A stretch of DNA of 46,998 nt from Azoarcus sp. (GTDB lineage Bacteria > Pseudomonadota > Gammaproteobacteria > Burkholderiales > Rhodocyclaceae). The notes under the pieces were generated by a model. The model had not been told where the DNA came from. It saw only the letters and a program-made list of their open reading frames with translations, and searched no databases. The translations under genes and the position numbers were made by a program. The DNA lies in the NCBI GenBank assembly GCA_020725025.1, contig DYFV01000038.1, forward strand, positions 1 through 46,998. Reading direction: 5' to 3'. Shown one piece after another: positions 1 through 8,560 of the stretch (the first letter of the stretch is position 1; each line of letters begins with the position of its first letter).

Positions 1-256
1 GCATCGCCGCAATCAGCTCGGCCGGCGGCGGCTGTACGCACAGCACGACGTCGGCCTTGCCACATACTTCCGTCCCGTCGCCGGCAAAGGCCACCCCGGC
101 GAACTGATCGTCGGGGAAATGCGCCGGCTGCCCGGCCCCCGATTCCAACAAGACCTGGGCGCCGAGGCCCAGGTACTTCTTCACTACATCCGGCACGACC
201 GGCAATCGCCGTTCGCCCGGCACACGCTCAGAAGGCACTCCGATCAACAGAGCCAT
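1..256 (-). CDS. pntA: NAD(P) transhydrogenase subunit alpha, N-terminal part
   Basis: The reading frame runs open from an ATG at 256 to the window edge, giving the first 85 residues; the rest lies outside. The protein starts MALLIGVPSERVPGERR and continues with VVPDVVKKYLGLGAQVLLESGAG, which matches the alanine dehydrogenase/PntA N-terminal pattern (G-x-P-x-E, then a valine/glycine stretch ending in ESGAG). PntA forms the NAD(H)-binding part of the membrane proton-translocating transhydrogenase, which passes hydride between NADH and NADP+. An AGGGAGGA ribosome binding site stands 6 bases before the ATG. Alanine dehydrogenase shares this N-terminus, so the call rests on the overall match and not on the missing NAD domain; pntB should follow beyond the edge. 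Confidence 0.82.
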   Translation of the reverse strand, partial: MALLIGVPSERVPGERRLPVVPDVVKKYLGLGAQVLLESGAGQPAHFPDDQFAGVAFAGDGTEVCGKADVVLCVQPPPAELIAAM

Positions 257-648
257 GAGCCGTCCTCCCTGTCTGGTTTACGTTCACGAGCCGGTCTTCG
301 GAACACCCGTCACGGCAATGGCCGGCCACGCACCTCCGCACATGCCGCGCGGGCTGCGAACCGATCCATCGCCTCGCTCTCCATGTTCCGAGAGCCGGCT
401 CAAGTCACCTGCGCCGCCACATGTCGTTTTTATATCTCCCTGCTCCACACCATATCGGTGCGTGTGCGGCGCGATTCAGATCATACTGAACGCGAACTCC
501 AGCGCAACCATGTTGTCGCGTTCGGATCCATTGTGGATGTTGCGGATTCCGGTCTTACGGGTAGCGTGGACGGCGGCAACCGGGAGAGCGGCTACGCGTA
601 TGACGGTATGGAGGCGCCGGATTCGGGGAGGAAGCGGCGGGGGATGCG
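257..648. other. Intergenic region, no gene found
   Basis: About 390 bases separate the PP2C phosphatase stop from the pntA start. Several open frames cross it, but none has a ribosome binding site with a family-like sequence. On the minus strand a short AT-rich patch near 427-436 (TATAAA on that strand) could be a -10 element for pntA, but no convincing -35 accompanies it. Confidence 0.4.
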
Positions 649-1410
649 TCAGCCCTCGACGCGCTGCGGGTCGACCAGCTTGACGATCGCCAGCGAGATG
701 TTGTCCCCGCCGCCGGCCGCCCGCTCACGGGCGTGCTTGATCAGGAGCTCCGCCGCTTCGCGCGCCGGGAAGCTCGAGATCGCCGTGCCGAATTCCCTAT
801 CGGAGAAATACGCCCACAGGCCGTCGGAGCAAAGCAGGAAGCTGTCGCCCGCGACCAGCGGCGTAACCCTGCCCAGGGAGGTCTTTGGCGGGCGCTCGCT
901 GCCCAGACAGGAGAGCAGGACGTTGCGCTGCGGGTGACTGAGCGCACCCGCCTCGTCCAGCTTGCCCTTGCGCTGGAGCTCACCGACGAGGGAATGATCC
1001 TGGGTGCGGGAGACCAGGCGGGAGCCGCGGAAGTGGTAGAGGCGCGAGTCGCCGCAATGGATCCAGTTGATCCGGTCGGGCTGCAGGACGAGTACGACTG
1101 CCGTACTATGGGGATCCTTTTCGCTGGTGAAGCGCGTCAGCTTGATGACCAGGTGGGCTTCGCTGACGATGCCCTCCAGGAGATGCTCCGGCGACTCGGA
1201 ACTGGGCGAGAACGCTTCGAAGTTCTGCTTGGCCTTCAGCACCACCTGCTCGGCCGCCATCGCGCCGCCGCTGTGTCCGCCCATGCCGTCGGCGAGCACC
1301 GCCAGCATGGTGCCGGGGCGCGTCGGATGGGCGAAGAGGCCCACCCGGTCCTGCTGTTCCCTGCGATCCCCGGTATGACGTGCGACACAGGTTTCGATGG
1401 TGAGCGGCAT
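649..1410 (-). CDS. PP2C-family serine/threonine protein phosphatase
   Basis: A 253-residue cytoplasmic protein that fits the bacterial Stp1/PrpC phosphatases, which are metal-dependent (Mn/Mg) and remove phosphate from Ser/Thr. All core motifs are visible: R17 with D21 (RREQQD), D41-G42 in DGMGGH, the CGDSR motif with D121, SDGLW with D196 and GGGDN with D236. The four metal-binding aspartates are present, so the enzyme should be active. An open frame continues upstream to 1470, but the family N-terminus (MPLTIE, then the RHTG element) begins at 1410, so this start was chosen; the ribosome binding site is weak. No partner kinase is visible nearby. A 24-base palindrome lies about 120 bases upstream. 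Confidence 0.88.
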   Translation of the reverse strand: MPLTIETCVARHTGDRREQQDRVGLFAHPTRPGTMLAVLADGMGGHSGGAMAAEQVVLKAKQNFEAFSPSSESPEHLLEGIVSEAHLVIKLTRFTSEKDPHSTAVVLVLQPDRINWIHCGDSRLYHFRGSRLVSRTQDHSLVGELQRKGKLDEAGALSHPQRNVLLSCLGSERPPKTSLGRVTPLVAGDSFLLCSDGLWAYFSDREFGTAISSFPAREAAELLIKHARERAAGGGDNISLAIVKLVDPQRVEG

Positions 1411-1528
1411 GGATTTCCGAATGTCTGGAGGCCGGTGCATGATAGCAATCGGCAACCCATTTCGGTGCATGCCCCCATGCCTACGTGCATGCCATCGTGA
1501 TCTGCGTCACACTCGCCGGATCGCCCCT

Positions 1529-1552
1529 GGCCTACGACCAAGGTCGTAGGCC
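1529..1552. promoter_or_regulatory. Perfect 24-base palindrome (11-bp arms, 2-base centre)
   Basis: GGCCTACGACC at 1529-1539 is followed by AA and the exact reverse complement at 1542-1552. It lies 5 bases past the glcF stop codon and upstream of the phosphatase gene, both read on the minus strand. No U-run follows the stem in that direction, so it is not a standard intrinsic terminator. The TACGACC/GGTCGTA half-sites look like a dimeric regulator site (inference), possibly acting on the phosphatase gene; it could also cap the glc transcript. Confidence 0.55.
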
Positions 1553-1557
1553 TCGAA

Positions 1558-2802
1558 CTAGAGCGGAAAGCCGTTCAAGCGGCTGTCCACGAGTTCGATC
1601 CAGTGCCGCACCGGCGTCGCGGTCCCGGCCTGCAGATGGGTCATGCAGCCGATGTTGGCCGAGGCGATGAGTGCGGCGCCCCCTTCACCGAGCGCGGCAA
1701 GCTTGTTCTCGCGCAGCCGGTGCGAGAGCTCCGGCTGCAGCAGCGAATAGGTGCCGGCCGATCCGCAGCAGAGGTGCCCGTCACGCACCGGGGTGAGCAC
1801 GAAACCGGCCGCCGCCAGCAGTTGCTCGATCACGCCGCGAATGCGCTGGCCGTGCTGCAGCGTGCACGGCGACTGGAACGCGACCTTCACGGTCTCGCCC
1901 CGCCGCGCCTTGAGCAGCTCGGCGAGCCGTGCGCTTTCGCCCGCCACCACCTCGCTCACGTCGCGCGTCATCGCCGCAATGCGGGCCGCGCGCTCGGCGT
2001 AGACCGGATCCTCGGCCAGCAGATGGCCGTAGTCCTTGACCTGCACCCCGCAGCCCGAAGCCGTCATCACGATGGCCTCGACCTCGCCGCGCTCGATGGC
2101 GGGCCACCATGCGTCGATGTTGCGGCGCGCGTCCTCGCGCCCGCCCTCCTGGTCGTTGAGGTGGAAACGCACCGCGCCGCAGCATCCCGCGCCCGGCATT
2201 TCCATCAGCGAGATCTCCAGCGCGTCGAGCACCCGCGCCGTCGCGGCATTGATCGAAGGGGCCATGGCAGGCTGCGCACAGCCGGCGAGCGCGATCATCC
2301 GCCGCGCATGCCGCACCGACGGCCACGGCCCGGCCGCGCGCGCCGGCGGGACCTTCTCGCGCAGCGTCTCGGGCAGGACGCGGCGGACCAGCCTGCCCGC
2401 CTTCATGGCCGAACCGAAGAGCTCGCCGCGCGGCACGAACTCCCGCAGCGCCCAGCGCTTGACCCGATCGGCGCCGCGGCGCGGGACGCGCTGCTCCACC
2501 ACGTGACGCCCGATATCCACCAGGCGGCCGTACTGCACGCCGGAAGGGCAGGTGGATTCGCAGGAGCGGCAGGTGAGGCAGCGGTCGAGATGCAGGCGCG
2601 TCTTCTCCGTGACCTCGTGGCCCTCGAGCACCTGCTTGATGAGGTAGATCCGCCCACGCGGCCCGTCCAGCTCGTCGCCCAGGAGCTGGTAGGTGGGACA
2701 GGTGGCCGTGCAGAAGCCGCAGTGCACGCAGGATCGCAGGATGGCCTCGGCCTCGCGCCCCTCGGGGGTATTCTTGATGAAGTCGGCAAGCTGGGTCTGC
2801 AT
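1558..2802 (-). CDS. glcF: Glycolate oxidase iron-sulfur subunit
   Basis: A 414-residue protein, the usual GlcF length. Two ferredoxin-type 4Fe-4S motifs are at the N-terminus: C25-x2-C28-x2-C31-x3-C35 followed by P, and C75-x2-C78-x2-C81-x3-C85 followed by P. Two cysteine-rich CCG domains follow (PGAGCCGAVRFH and GHLCCGSAGTY), as in the GlcF/HdrB family. GlcF passes electrons from the flavin subunits GlcD/GlcE towards the quinone pool during glycolate to glyoxylate oxidation at the inner membrane. It starts 2 bases after the glcE stop, so the two are translationally coupled. A longer open frame runs upstream but overlaps glcE entirely; the ATG at 2802 gives the correct family N-terminus. Confidence 0.93.
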   Translation of the reverse strand: MQTQLADFIKNTPEGREAEAILRSCVHCGFCTATCPTYQLLGDELDGPRGRIYLIKQVLEGHEVTEKTRLHLDRCLTCRSCESTCPSGVQYGRLVDIGRHVVEQRVPRRGADRVKRWALREFVPRGELFGSAMKAGRLVRRVLPETLREKVPPARAAGPWPSVRHARRMIALAGCAQPAMAPSINAATARVLDALEISLMEMPGAGCCGAVRFHLNDQEGGREDARRNIDAWWPAIERGEVEAIVMTASGCGVQVKDYGHLLAEDPVYAERAARIAAMTRDVSEVVAGESARLAELLKARRGETVKVAFQSPCTLQHGQRIRGVIEQLLAAAGFVLTPVRDGHLCCGSAGTYSLLQPELSHRLRENKLAALGEGGAALIASANIGCMTHLQAGTATPVRHWIELVDSRLNGFPL

Positions 2803-2804
2803 GA

Positions 2805-3878
2805 TCAGAGTCCGTCGTACATTCGGCCGGGGTTGAAGATGCCGGCGGGGTCGAAGGCGTGCTTCAGGCGGCGGTGGATGGCGAGCTGTGCCTCGGTCAG
2901 CGGATGGAACACATCGCCGCTTCGGTCTCCGCCGCGGAACAGCGTGGCATGGCCGCCCAGCGCAGCCGCGCGACGGCGGATGACTTCGGCCGGCGCGTCG
3001 GAGCGCAGCCAGCGCAGGCCGCCGCCCCACTCGATCGCCTGCTCGCCGTCGAGCTTGAGCAGGGCCGCGGAGGTGGGCAGCGAGAGGCGCCACAGGGGGG
3101 TGCCGTCGTCGGCACCGGCGAAGAAGGCGAGCTTCTGCTCGCGCACCGCCGGCCACAAGGCCTGGGCCTCGCCGGCAGCCAGCACTTCGCCCCCAAGGCG
3201 CCGAACGGCCGACTGCACCGCCGCCTCGGCACCCGACAGCCGCAAGGTGAGCGTGCCGTCGTGCCACAGCGAGGCGGAGACGGGCAGCGGCTGGCCGCCC
3301 CATTCGTTCAGCCGGTCGATCGCCTCGCCCTCGCTCATGGCGAAGCGCAGCGTCGTCTCCGCGATGGGCCGCGGCAGCACCTTGAGGGACACCTCGAGCA
3401 GCAGGCCGAGGGTGCCGAGGCTGCCGGCCATGAGGCGCGATACGTCGTAGCCGGCCACGTTCTTCATGACCTGCCCCCCGAAGGAGAGCACGTCGCCGTG
3501 GCCGTCGAGGATCCTCGCCCCAAGGACGAAATCGCGCACCGCGCCCGCCGCGAGGCGCCGCGGACCCGAGAGACCGGCCGCCACGCAGCCGCCCACGGTG
3601 GCGCCCTCGCCGAAACGCGGCGGCTCGAAGGCGAGCATCTGCCCCTGCTCGGCCAGTACCGCCTCCAGCTCCGCGAGCGACGTGCCGCTGCGGGCCGTGA
3701 TCACCAGCTCGGTCGGCTCGTAGCTCACCACACCCCGCCATTCGCGGGTGTCCAGCACTTCCCCGCTCGGCGTACGGCCGTAAAAGGCCTTGGTGCCGCC
3801 GCCGCGGATTTCGAGCGGCGTGCCGCTCCCGGCGGCCGCTCGCACCCGCGTCCGCCACGCCTCGATCATGTCGTTCAT
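2805..3878 (-). CDS. glcE: Glycolate oxidase FAD-binding subunit GlcE
   Basis: A 357-residue protein of the FAD-linked oxidase (VAO/PCMH) fold, the short GlcD paralogue that completes the GlcDEF enzyme. Visible FAD-domain signatures are IRGGGTK near residue 24, GATVGGCVAAGLSGPRR near 92 and NVAGYDVSRLMAGSLGTLG near 140. Its ATG overlaps the stop of the small membrane gene (ATGA), and glcF follows with a 2-base gap. The C-terminus (RLKHAFDPAGIFNPGRMY) is the conserved end of this family. A second Met at residue 4 could also serve as start. Confidence 0.92.
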   Translation of the reverse strand: MNDMIEAWRTRVRAAAGSGTPLEIRGGGTKAFYGRTPSGEVLDTREWRGVVSYEPTELVITARSGTSLAELEAVLAEQGQMLAFEPPRFGEGATVGGCVAAGLSGPRRLAAGAVRDFVLGARILDGHGDVLSFGGQVMKNVAGYDVSRLMAGSLGTLGLLLEVSLKVLPRPIAETTLRFAMSEGEAIDRLNEWGGQPLPVSASLWHDGTLTLRLSGAEAAVQSAVRRLGGEVLAAGEAQALWPAVREQKLAFFAGADDGTPLWRLSLPTSAALLKLDGEQAIEWGGGLRWLRSDAPAEVIRRRAAALGGHATLFRGGDRSGDVFHPLTEAQLAIHRRLKHAFDPAGIFNPGRMYDGL

Positions 3879-4006
3879 TCGATATCAGCCTTGTCTGTCG
3901 GTTTGCGCCCACGGCGATCGGCCACCGCGCGCAGCGCGAGCCAGGAGCCGATGAGCGAGAGCACCGGCACCACCACGAGGAGGAACTGGATCCAGCCCTT
4001 GTCCAT
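3875..4006 (-). CDS. Small single-pass membrane protein within the glc operon
   Basis: A 43-residue protein: MDKGWIQFLLVVVPVLSLIG, a hydrophobic span of about 20 residues to residue 28, then a basic stretch (RAVADRRGRKPTDK). By the positive-inside rule the C-terminus should be cytoplasmic. Its ATG overlaps the glcD stop (TGATG) and its own stop overlaps the glcE start (ATGA), so it is locked into the operon on both sides. That coupling is the main evidence that it is real. No function is recognised; an anchor or quinone-side partner that holds the soluble GlcDEF complex at the membrane is an inference. Confidence 0.7.
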   Translation of the reverse strand: MDKGWIQFLLVVVPVLSLIGSWLALRAVADRRGRKPTDKADIE

Positions 4007-5520
4007 CAGAAGCGCGGAATGTCCGGGTAGGGAATGTGCCCGTTCGTCACCCGCATGCGCCCGTACTCGGCGCAGCGGTTGAGGGTGGGAATCGCCTTGC
4101 CGGGGTTGAGCAGGCCGGGGGGGTCGAAAGCCGCCTTCACCCGGAAGAAGGCCGCGAGCTCGTCGCGGGAGAACTGGCTGCACATCTGGTTGATCTTCTC
4201 GATCCCCACCCCGTGCTCGCCGGTGATGGTGCCGCCCAGCGCCACGGAGAGCTCCAGGATCTCCGCGCCGAAGCCCTCGGCCCGCTCGAGCTCGCCTTCG
4301 ACGTTGGCGTCGAACAGGATGAGCGGATGCAGGTTTCCGTCGCCGGCATGGAAGACGTTGATGCAGCGCAGCCCGTACTTGCCCTCCATCGCCTGGATCG
4401 CCTCGAGCATCTCGCCCAGGCGCTTCCTGGGGATGGTCCCGTCCATGCAGTAGTAATCGGGCGAGATGCGCCCGGCCGCGGGGAAGGCCGCCTTGCGCCC
4501 GGCCCAGAACCGGAGCCGCTCGGCCTCGTCGTGGGAGACGCGGATCTCGGTGGCGCCGGAGGCTTCCAGCACCACCCGCACCCGCTCGATCTCCTCGGCC
4601 ACTTCCTCCGGCGTGCCGTCGGATTCGCACAGGAGGATCGCTTTGGCATCGAGCGGATAGCCGGCATGCACGAACTGCTCGACCGCCGCCGTGGCCGGCT
4701 GGTCCATCATCTCGAGACCGGCGGGGATGATGCCGGCCGCGATGATGGCCGCCACCGCGTCGCCCGCCTTGATGACGTCGTCGAAGGCGGCGAGCACGCA
4801 CTGGGCGAGCTGCGGCTTGGGCGTAAGCTTCACCGTGACCTCGGTCACCACCGCCAGCATCCCCTCGGAACCGGTCATCAGCGCCAGGAGGTCGTAGCCG
4901 GGCGAATCGAGTGCGTGGCTGCCGAACTCGACGACCTCGCCCTCGACGGTGACCCCACGCACGCGCAGCACGTTGTGCACCGTGAGGCCGTACTTGAGGC
5001 AGTGCACGCCGCCCGAGTTCTCCGCCACGTTGCCGCCGATGGTGCAGGCGATCTGGGAGGACGGATCGGGCGCGTAATACAGTCCATGCGCCGCGGCCGC
5101 CTCGGAGATGGCGAGGTTGCGCACGCCGGGCTGGACCACCGCGGTGCGCGCGTGGGGATCCATGTGCAGGATGCGGGTGAAGCGCGCGAGCGAGAGCAGG
5201 ACGCCGAACGCGTGGGGCAATGCGCCGCCCGACAGCCCCGTGCCCGCGCCCCGGGCCACTACCGGCACGCCCATCTCGTGGCAGGTGCGCAACACGTCCA
5301 CCACCTGTGCCTCGGTGGTCGGCAGCGCGACGACCAGCGGGAGCTGACGATACGCAGACAAGCCGTCGCATTCGTACGGACGCAGATCCTCCGTCTCGTA
5401 CATCAGCGCCCCGGCGGGCAGCACCCGCGCCAGCGCCTCCACGACGCGCGCCTTGTCGACCGCGGAAAAGTCCGCCTCCTGTTCGCCCGGCGCGAGCGGT
5501 TCGGAAACCACCGTGTTCAT
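4006..5520 (-). CDS. glcD: Glycolate oxidase FAD-linked catalytic subunit GlcD
   Basis: A 504-residue FAD-linked oxidase. FAD-binding landmarks are VVARGAGTGLSGGALP near residue 88, PDPSSQIACTIGGNVAENSGGVHC near 150 and the DLLALMTGSEGMLAV segment. The C-terminal cap has the family histidine motifs HAGDGNLHPL and GEHGVG. Glycolate is oxidised to glyoxylate; D-lactate is a common alternative substrate, so a D-lactate role cannot be excluded. Its ATG overlaps the stop of the FadR-type regulator, which puts the regulator first in the same operon, unlike E. coli where glcC is divergent. Confidence 0.93.
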   Translation of the reverse strand: MNTVVSEPLAPGEQEADFSAVDKARVVEALARVLPAGALMYETEDLRPYECDGLSAYRQLPLVVALPTTEAQVVDVLRTCHEMGVPVVARGAGTGLSGGALPHAFGVLLSLARFTRILHMDPHARTAVVQPGVRNLAISEAAAAHGLYYAPDPSSQIACTIGGNVAENSGGVHCLKYGLTVHNVLRVRGVTVEGEVVEFGSHALDSPGYDLLALMTGSEGMLAVVTEVTVKLTPKPQLAQCVLAAFDDVIKAGDAVAAIIAAGIIPAGLEMMDQPATAAVEQFVHAGYPLDAKAILLCESDGTPEEVAEEIERVRVVLEASGATEIRVSHDEAERLRFWAGRKAAFPAAGRISPDYYCMDGTIPRKRLGEMLEAIQAMEGKYGLRCINVFHAGDGNLHPLILFDANVEGELERAEGFGAEILELSVALGGTITGEHGVGIEKINQMCSQFSRDELAAFFRVKAAFDPPGLLNPGKAIPTLNRCAEYGRMRVTNGHIPYPDIPRF

Positions 5521-6278
5521 TGCCCGTTCTCCCGTCCTTGGATGTGTTCGATGCCCCAACGCATCGGATCGAGCGCGAGGCGCTGGGCCGCGCGCACCAG
5601 GTGTTCGGCCGCCGCCGCACGCGCGGCGGCCGGATCGCCTGCGGCGATCGCCTCGTAGATTCGCAGATGCTCGACCTGGGCCGCGCGCGCCCGCCCGGCG
5701 GCATGCCCCGAGGGGCTCCAGGTCGGCAGGCGCGACTCGGTGAACTGCTGCCCCATGAAGACCTGGAAGCGCTCGAGCTGGGGGTTTCGCGTCGCCGACG
5801 CGATCGCCACGTGGAAGGCGTCGTCGTCGGCCACCGCATCGCTTGCGGCGGCGAGCGCCGCATCCATGCGTGCGAGCGCCTCGCGCATGCGCTCGAGATC
5901 GAGGGGCGTGCGCCGTCGCGCGGCAAGCTCGGCCGCGCCGCTCTCCACCAGGAAGCGCAACTCGAAGATGTCGGAGACTTCGTCCGGGGAGGGTTCCGCG
6001 GCCTGGGCCGACTCCCGCACCAGGCGGAAGCTCCCCTGACCGGGACGCGCCGCCACATACGCGCCCGAGCCCTGGCGCGTACGCACGCAGCCGTCGGCCT
6101 TCAGCCGCGAGATGGCTTCGCGGATGACGGCCCGGCTCACGCCGAAGCGCTCGCACAGCGACTTTTCGGTCGGCAACTGCGTCCCGCTCGCGAGCTGTTG
6201 CTCGTTGATCCAGCCCTCGATCTGGCGGGCCACGGCTTCGCTCAGCCGAGACGGCCGCCCTCCTCCGGTTGCGCTCAT
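5517..6278 (-). CDS. GntR-family (FadR/FCD subfamily) transcriptional regulator of the glc operon
   Basis: A 253-residue regulator. Residues about 10-75 form the GntR winged helix (GTQLPTEKSLCERFGVSRAVIREAISRL), and residues about 90-230 an all-helical FCD ligand domain with the metal-binding pattern D-x3-H (DDAFHVAIA), later H residues around QVEHLRIYEAI and a terminal AAAEHL. It is probably GlcC- or LldR-like and answers glycolate or a related 2-hydroxy acid (inference from the neighbours). The stop overlaps the glcD ATG. A perfect FadR-type operator lies just upstream, so autoregulation of the whole operon is likely. Confidence 0.88.
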   Translation of the reverse strand: MSATGGGRPSRLSEAVARQIEGWINEQQLASGTQLPTEKSLCERFGVSRAVIREAISRLKADGCVRTRQGSGAYVAARPGQGSFRLVRESAQAAEPSPDEVSDIFELRFLVESGAAELAARRRTPLDLERMREALARMDAALAAASDAVADDDAFHVAIASATRNPQLERFQVFMGQQFTESRLPTWSPSGHAAGRARAAQVEHLRIYEAIAAGDPAAARAAAAEHLVRAAQRLALDPMRWGIEHIQGRENGQ

Positions 6279-6288
6279 TTATCGTTGA

Positions 6289-6305
6289 AAGTTGTCAGAC
6301 AACTT
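6289..6305. promoter_or_regulatory. FadR-type operator upstream of the glc regulator
   Basis: AAGTTGTC-A-GACAACTT is a perfect 8+1+8 inverted repeat whose core TTGTCAGACAA fits the FadR-subfamily consensus TNGTNNNACNA. It ends 10 bases before the regulator start at 6278, where a bound dimer would block the promoter or ribosome access. It also lies on the upstream side of the sulP gene on the other strand. Confidence 0.8.
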
Positions 6306-6438
6306 GGCGAATCCTAATCCAAAGTTTCGGGATTGTCAGCCCCCGACGCGCTCGCCGGCGGGTCCGCCGGCAAGGAGATGTCGCCGGAATTTGCTAACAT
6401 CGCCCTCCGGCCACGCACGGCCATCCGCCAGCCATCCG

Positions 6439-8157
6439 ATGCGCGAAAGCCTGCCGCCCCTCCTCGAGCGCCTCCTGCCCTTTCTCGCCTGGCCGCGCAC
6501 CTGGTCGGCGGCGTCCCTGCGCGGCGACGTGCTCGCCGGCATCACGGTGGCGCTGGTCCTGATCCCGCAGTCGCTCGCCTACGCGCAGCTCGCCGGCCTG
6601 CCGCCGCACGTGGGGCTCTACGCCGCGCTCCTGCCGGCGGTGGTCGGCGCGCTCTTCGGCGCCTGCGGACAGCTGTCCACCGGACCGGTGGCGCTCACGG
6701 CGCTGCTCACCGGCGCAAGCCTGCTGCCCTTCGCGCGGCCGGAGGATCCCCGCTTTCTGGCCCTGGCCATCCTCCTCGCCCTCCTGTCCGGCCTGGTCCA
6801 GGTCGCCCTCGGGCTGCTGCGCGCCGGATGGCTGCTGAATCTGCTGTCGCGTCCGGTGCTGGTGGGCTTCCTCAATGCCGCGGCGCTCATCATCGCGATG
6901 TCGCAGGTCCCGGCGATGCTGGGACTCTCTGCGCCGCGGGCCTCGCACTTCCTCGTGGGATTCGGGCAGACGCTGCAGCAGGTGGCCGCGCTGCACTTAC
7001 CTTCCGCACTCTTCGGCGCGGGCGCGCTGGTGGCGCTGATGCTATTGCGCCGCTACACGCCGCGCCTTCCGGGAGTGTTGCTGGTGGTGGTGGCCGCCAC
7101 GGCGCTCTCGGCGGCAACCGGCTTCGCCGCCCGGGGCGGCGTCGTGGTCGGTGACATCCCGGCCGGCCTGCCCGCGCTCGGGTTGCCCACCGCCGACCTC
7201 GACACCGCCATCGCCCTGCTGCCGGCCGCCTTCGTGATCGCGCTGGTGAGCTTCATGGAGGTGACCTCCAGCGCCAAGGTGATCTCGGCACGGACCGGCA
7301 GCACCTGGGACCAGAACCAGGAGCTCGTCGGCCAGGGGCTCGCCAAGATGGCCTCGGCCTTTTCCGGCGGTCTGCCGGTGAGCGCCTCGCTGTCGCGCTC
7401 GGCGCTCAACTTCGCGAGCGGCGCCCGCAGCGGCGCCTCCTCGCTCGTCACGGCGCTGGCGGTGCTGGCCACCCTGCTCTATCTCACACCGCTCCTGTGG
7501 CACCTGCCCGTGGCCGTGCTGGCGGCGGTGATTCTGCAGGTGGTGAGCGGGCTCCTCGATTTCGGCGCACTGCCGCGGGCCTGGCGGGCGAGCCGCGACG
7601 ACGGCCTCGCCGCCGTGGTGACCTTCGCCGCCACCCTGATCTTCGCCCCCAACATCCAGAACGGCATCCTGACCGGCCTCCTGCTCTCGCTCGCCCTGAT
7701 GCTCTACCGCGACATGCGTCCGCGCACCCCGCTCCTTGGCCTGCACCCGGACGGCACCTATCGTGACCTGGAACGCTTCGGGCTCGACCATCCGCACCCC
7801 GAGCTGGTGATCCTGCGCTTCGACAGCCCGCTCACCTTCGTCACCGCGGCCACCTTCGAGGCGGCGGTCGCTCGGGCGGCACAGGCGCAGCCGGCGGTGC
7901 GCACGGTGCTGGTGTCGGCCGCGGGCATCAACGCGGTCGACGCCACCGGACTGCACGCGATCGCGACGCTCGTCGAGCGACTGGGCAGCCGCGGCCAGTC
8001 GCTCGCCTTCTGCGGGCTCAAGAAGCAGGTGATCGACGCGATGGAGCGTACCGGCCTGTGGGCCCGGCTGGGCGAATCCGCCGGCTACCGCACCGAGCAC
8101 CAGGCGGTGGCCGCCCTGGTTCCGGCGCCGGCCCCCGAGATGACCGCTGACGGTTGA
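6439..8157 (+). CDS. SulP-family anion permease with STAS domain
   Basis: A 572-residue inner-membrane transporter. The N-terminal part carries about 10-12 hydrophobic segments beginning with [38 protein letters not shown], the SulP signature. The last 110 residues are a cytoplasmic STAS domain ([15 protein letters not shown], then [14 protein letters not shown]). SulP proteins move sulfate, bicarbonate or other anions, and the substrate cannot be told here. The open frame starts at 6292, but the family N-terminus begins at MRESLPPLL (6439), so that start was used although its ribosome binding site is poor. The earlier part is low in family resemblance and overlaps the regulatory region of the divergent glc operon. 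Confidence 0.87.
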   Translation: MRESLPPLLERLLPFLAWPRTWSAASLRGDVLAGITVALVLIPQSLAYAQLAGLPPHVGLYAALLPAVVGALFGACGQLSTGPVALTALLTGASLLPFARPEDPRFLALAILLALLSGLVQVALGLLRAGWLLNLLSRPVLVGFLNAAALIIAMSQVPAMLGLSAPRASHFLVGFGQTLQQVAALHLPSALFGAGALVALMLLRRYTPRLPGVLLVVVAATALSAATGFAARGGVVVGDIPAGLPALGLPTADLDTAIALLPAAFVIALVSFMEVTSSAKVISARTGSTWDQNQELVGQGLAKMASAFSGGLPVSASLSRSALNFASGARSGASSLVTALAVLATLLYLTPLLWHLPVAVLAAVILQVVSGLLDFGALPRAWRASRDDGLAAVVTFAATLIFAPNIQNGILTGLLLSLALMLYRDMRPRTPLLGLHPDGTYRDLERFGLDHPHPELVILRFDSPLTFVTAATFEAAVARAAQAQPAVRTVLVSAAGINAVDATGLHAIATLVERLGSRGQSLAFCGLKKQVIDAMERTGLWARLGESAGYRTEHQAVAALVPAPAPEMTADG

Positions 8158-8162
8158 TTTCC

Positions 8163-8191
8163 TTGACCTTTCCCGTTTCGGCGGTTAAAGT
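8163..8191 (+). promoter_or_regulatory. Sigma-70 type promoter for rplU-rpmA
   Basis: TTGACC (8163-8168) and TAAAGT (8186-8191) are separated by 17 bases and lie about 40 bases before the rplU start, with nothing else between. Confidence 0.65.
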
Positions 8192-8231
8192 GCGCGATTC
8201 TTCGTTTGAACCCATCAACTGGAGCAACACC

Positions 8232-8543
8232 ATGTACGCGGTGATAAAAACCGGCGGCAAGCAGTATCGCGTCGCTGCCGGCGAAAAGATCAAGGTAGAA
8301 CAGATACCGGCCGACGTGGGCTCCGAAATCACCATCGACCAGGTTCTCATGGTCGGCGAGGGCGAGTCGGTCAAGATCGGCACCCCGGTGGTTTCCGGCG
8401 CCGCCGTCAAGGCGACCGTGCTTTCCCACGGCCGTCACGACAAGATCAAGATCTTCAAGATGCGCCGGCGCAAGCACTACCAGAAGCACCAGGGGCATCG
8501 CCAGAACTACACCGAGCTTCGCATCGAAGCGATCTCGGCCTGA
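8232..8543 (+). CDS. rplU: 50S ribosomal protein L21
   Basis: A 103-residue protein, the exact usual length of L21. It begins [14 protein letters not shown] and contains the basic signature [23 protein letters not shown] that binds 23S rRNA. The ATG at 8232 follows a CTGGAG ribosome binding site; an upstream in-frame Met at 8154 lies before the promoter and is not used. It heads the rplU-rpmA pair. Confidence 0.98.
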   Translation: MYAVIKTGGKQYRVAAGEKIKVEQIPADVGSEITIDQVLMVGEGESVKIGTPVVSGAAVKATVLSHGRHDKIKIFKMRRRKHYQKHQGHRQNYTELRIEAISA

Positions 8544-8560
8544 GCAGGAGGTAACGCGCA

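Noticed and set aside
480..640. Minus-strand frame ending NMVALEFAFSMI, resembling a porin tail
   Set aside because: No start codon or ribosome binding site, only about 45 residues, and it does not end in Phe as porins do; probably chance.
1529..1552. Intrinsic terminator of the glc operon
   Set aside because: No U-run follows the stem on the minus strand and the centre has only two unpaired bases; kept as a regulatory palindrome.
1603..5658. Very long plus-strand frames opposite glcF, glcE and glcD
   Set aside because: They mirror the codon phase of well-supported minus-strand genes in GC-rich DNA, are Arg/His/Gly-rich, and show no family features or ribosome binding sites.
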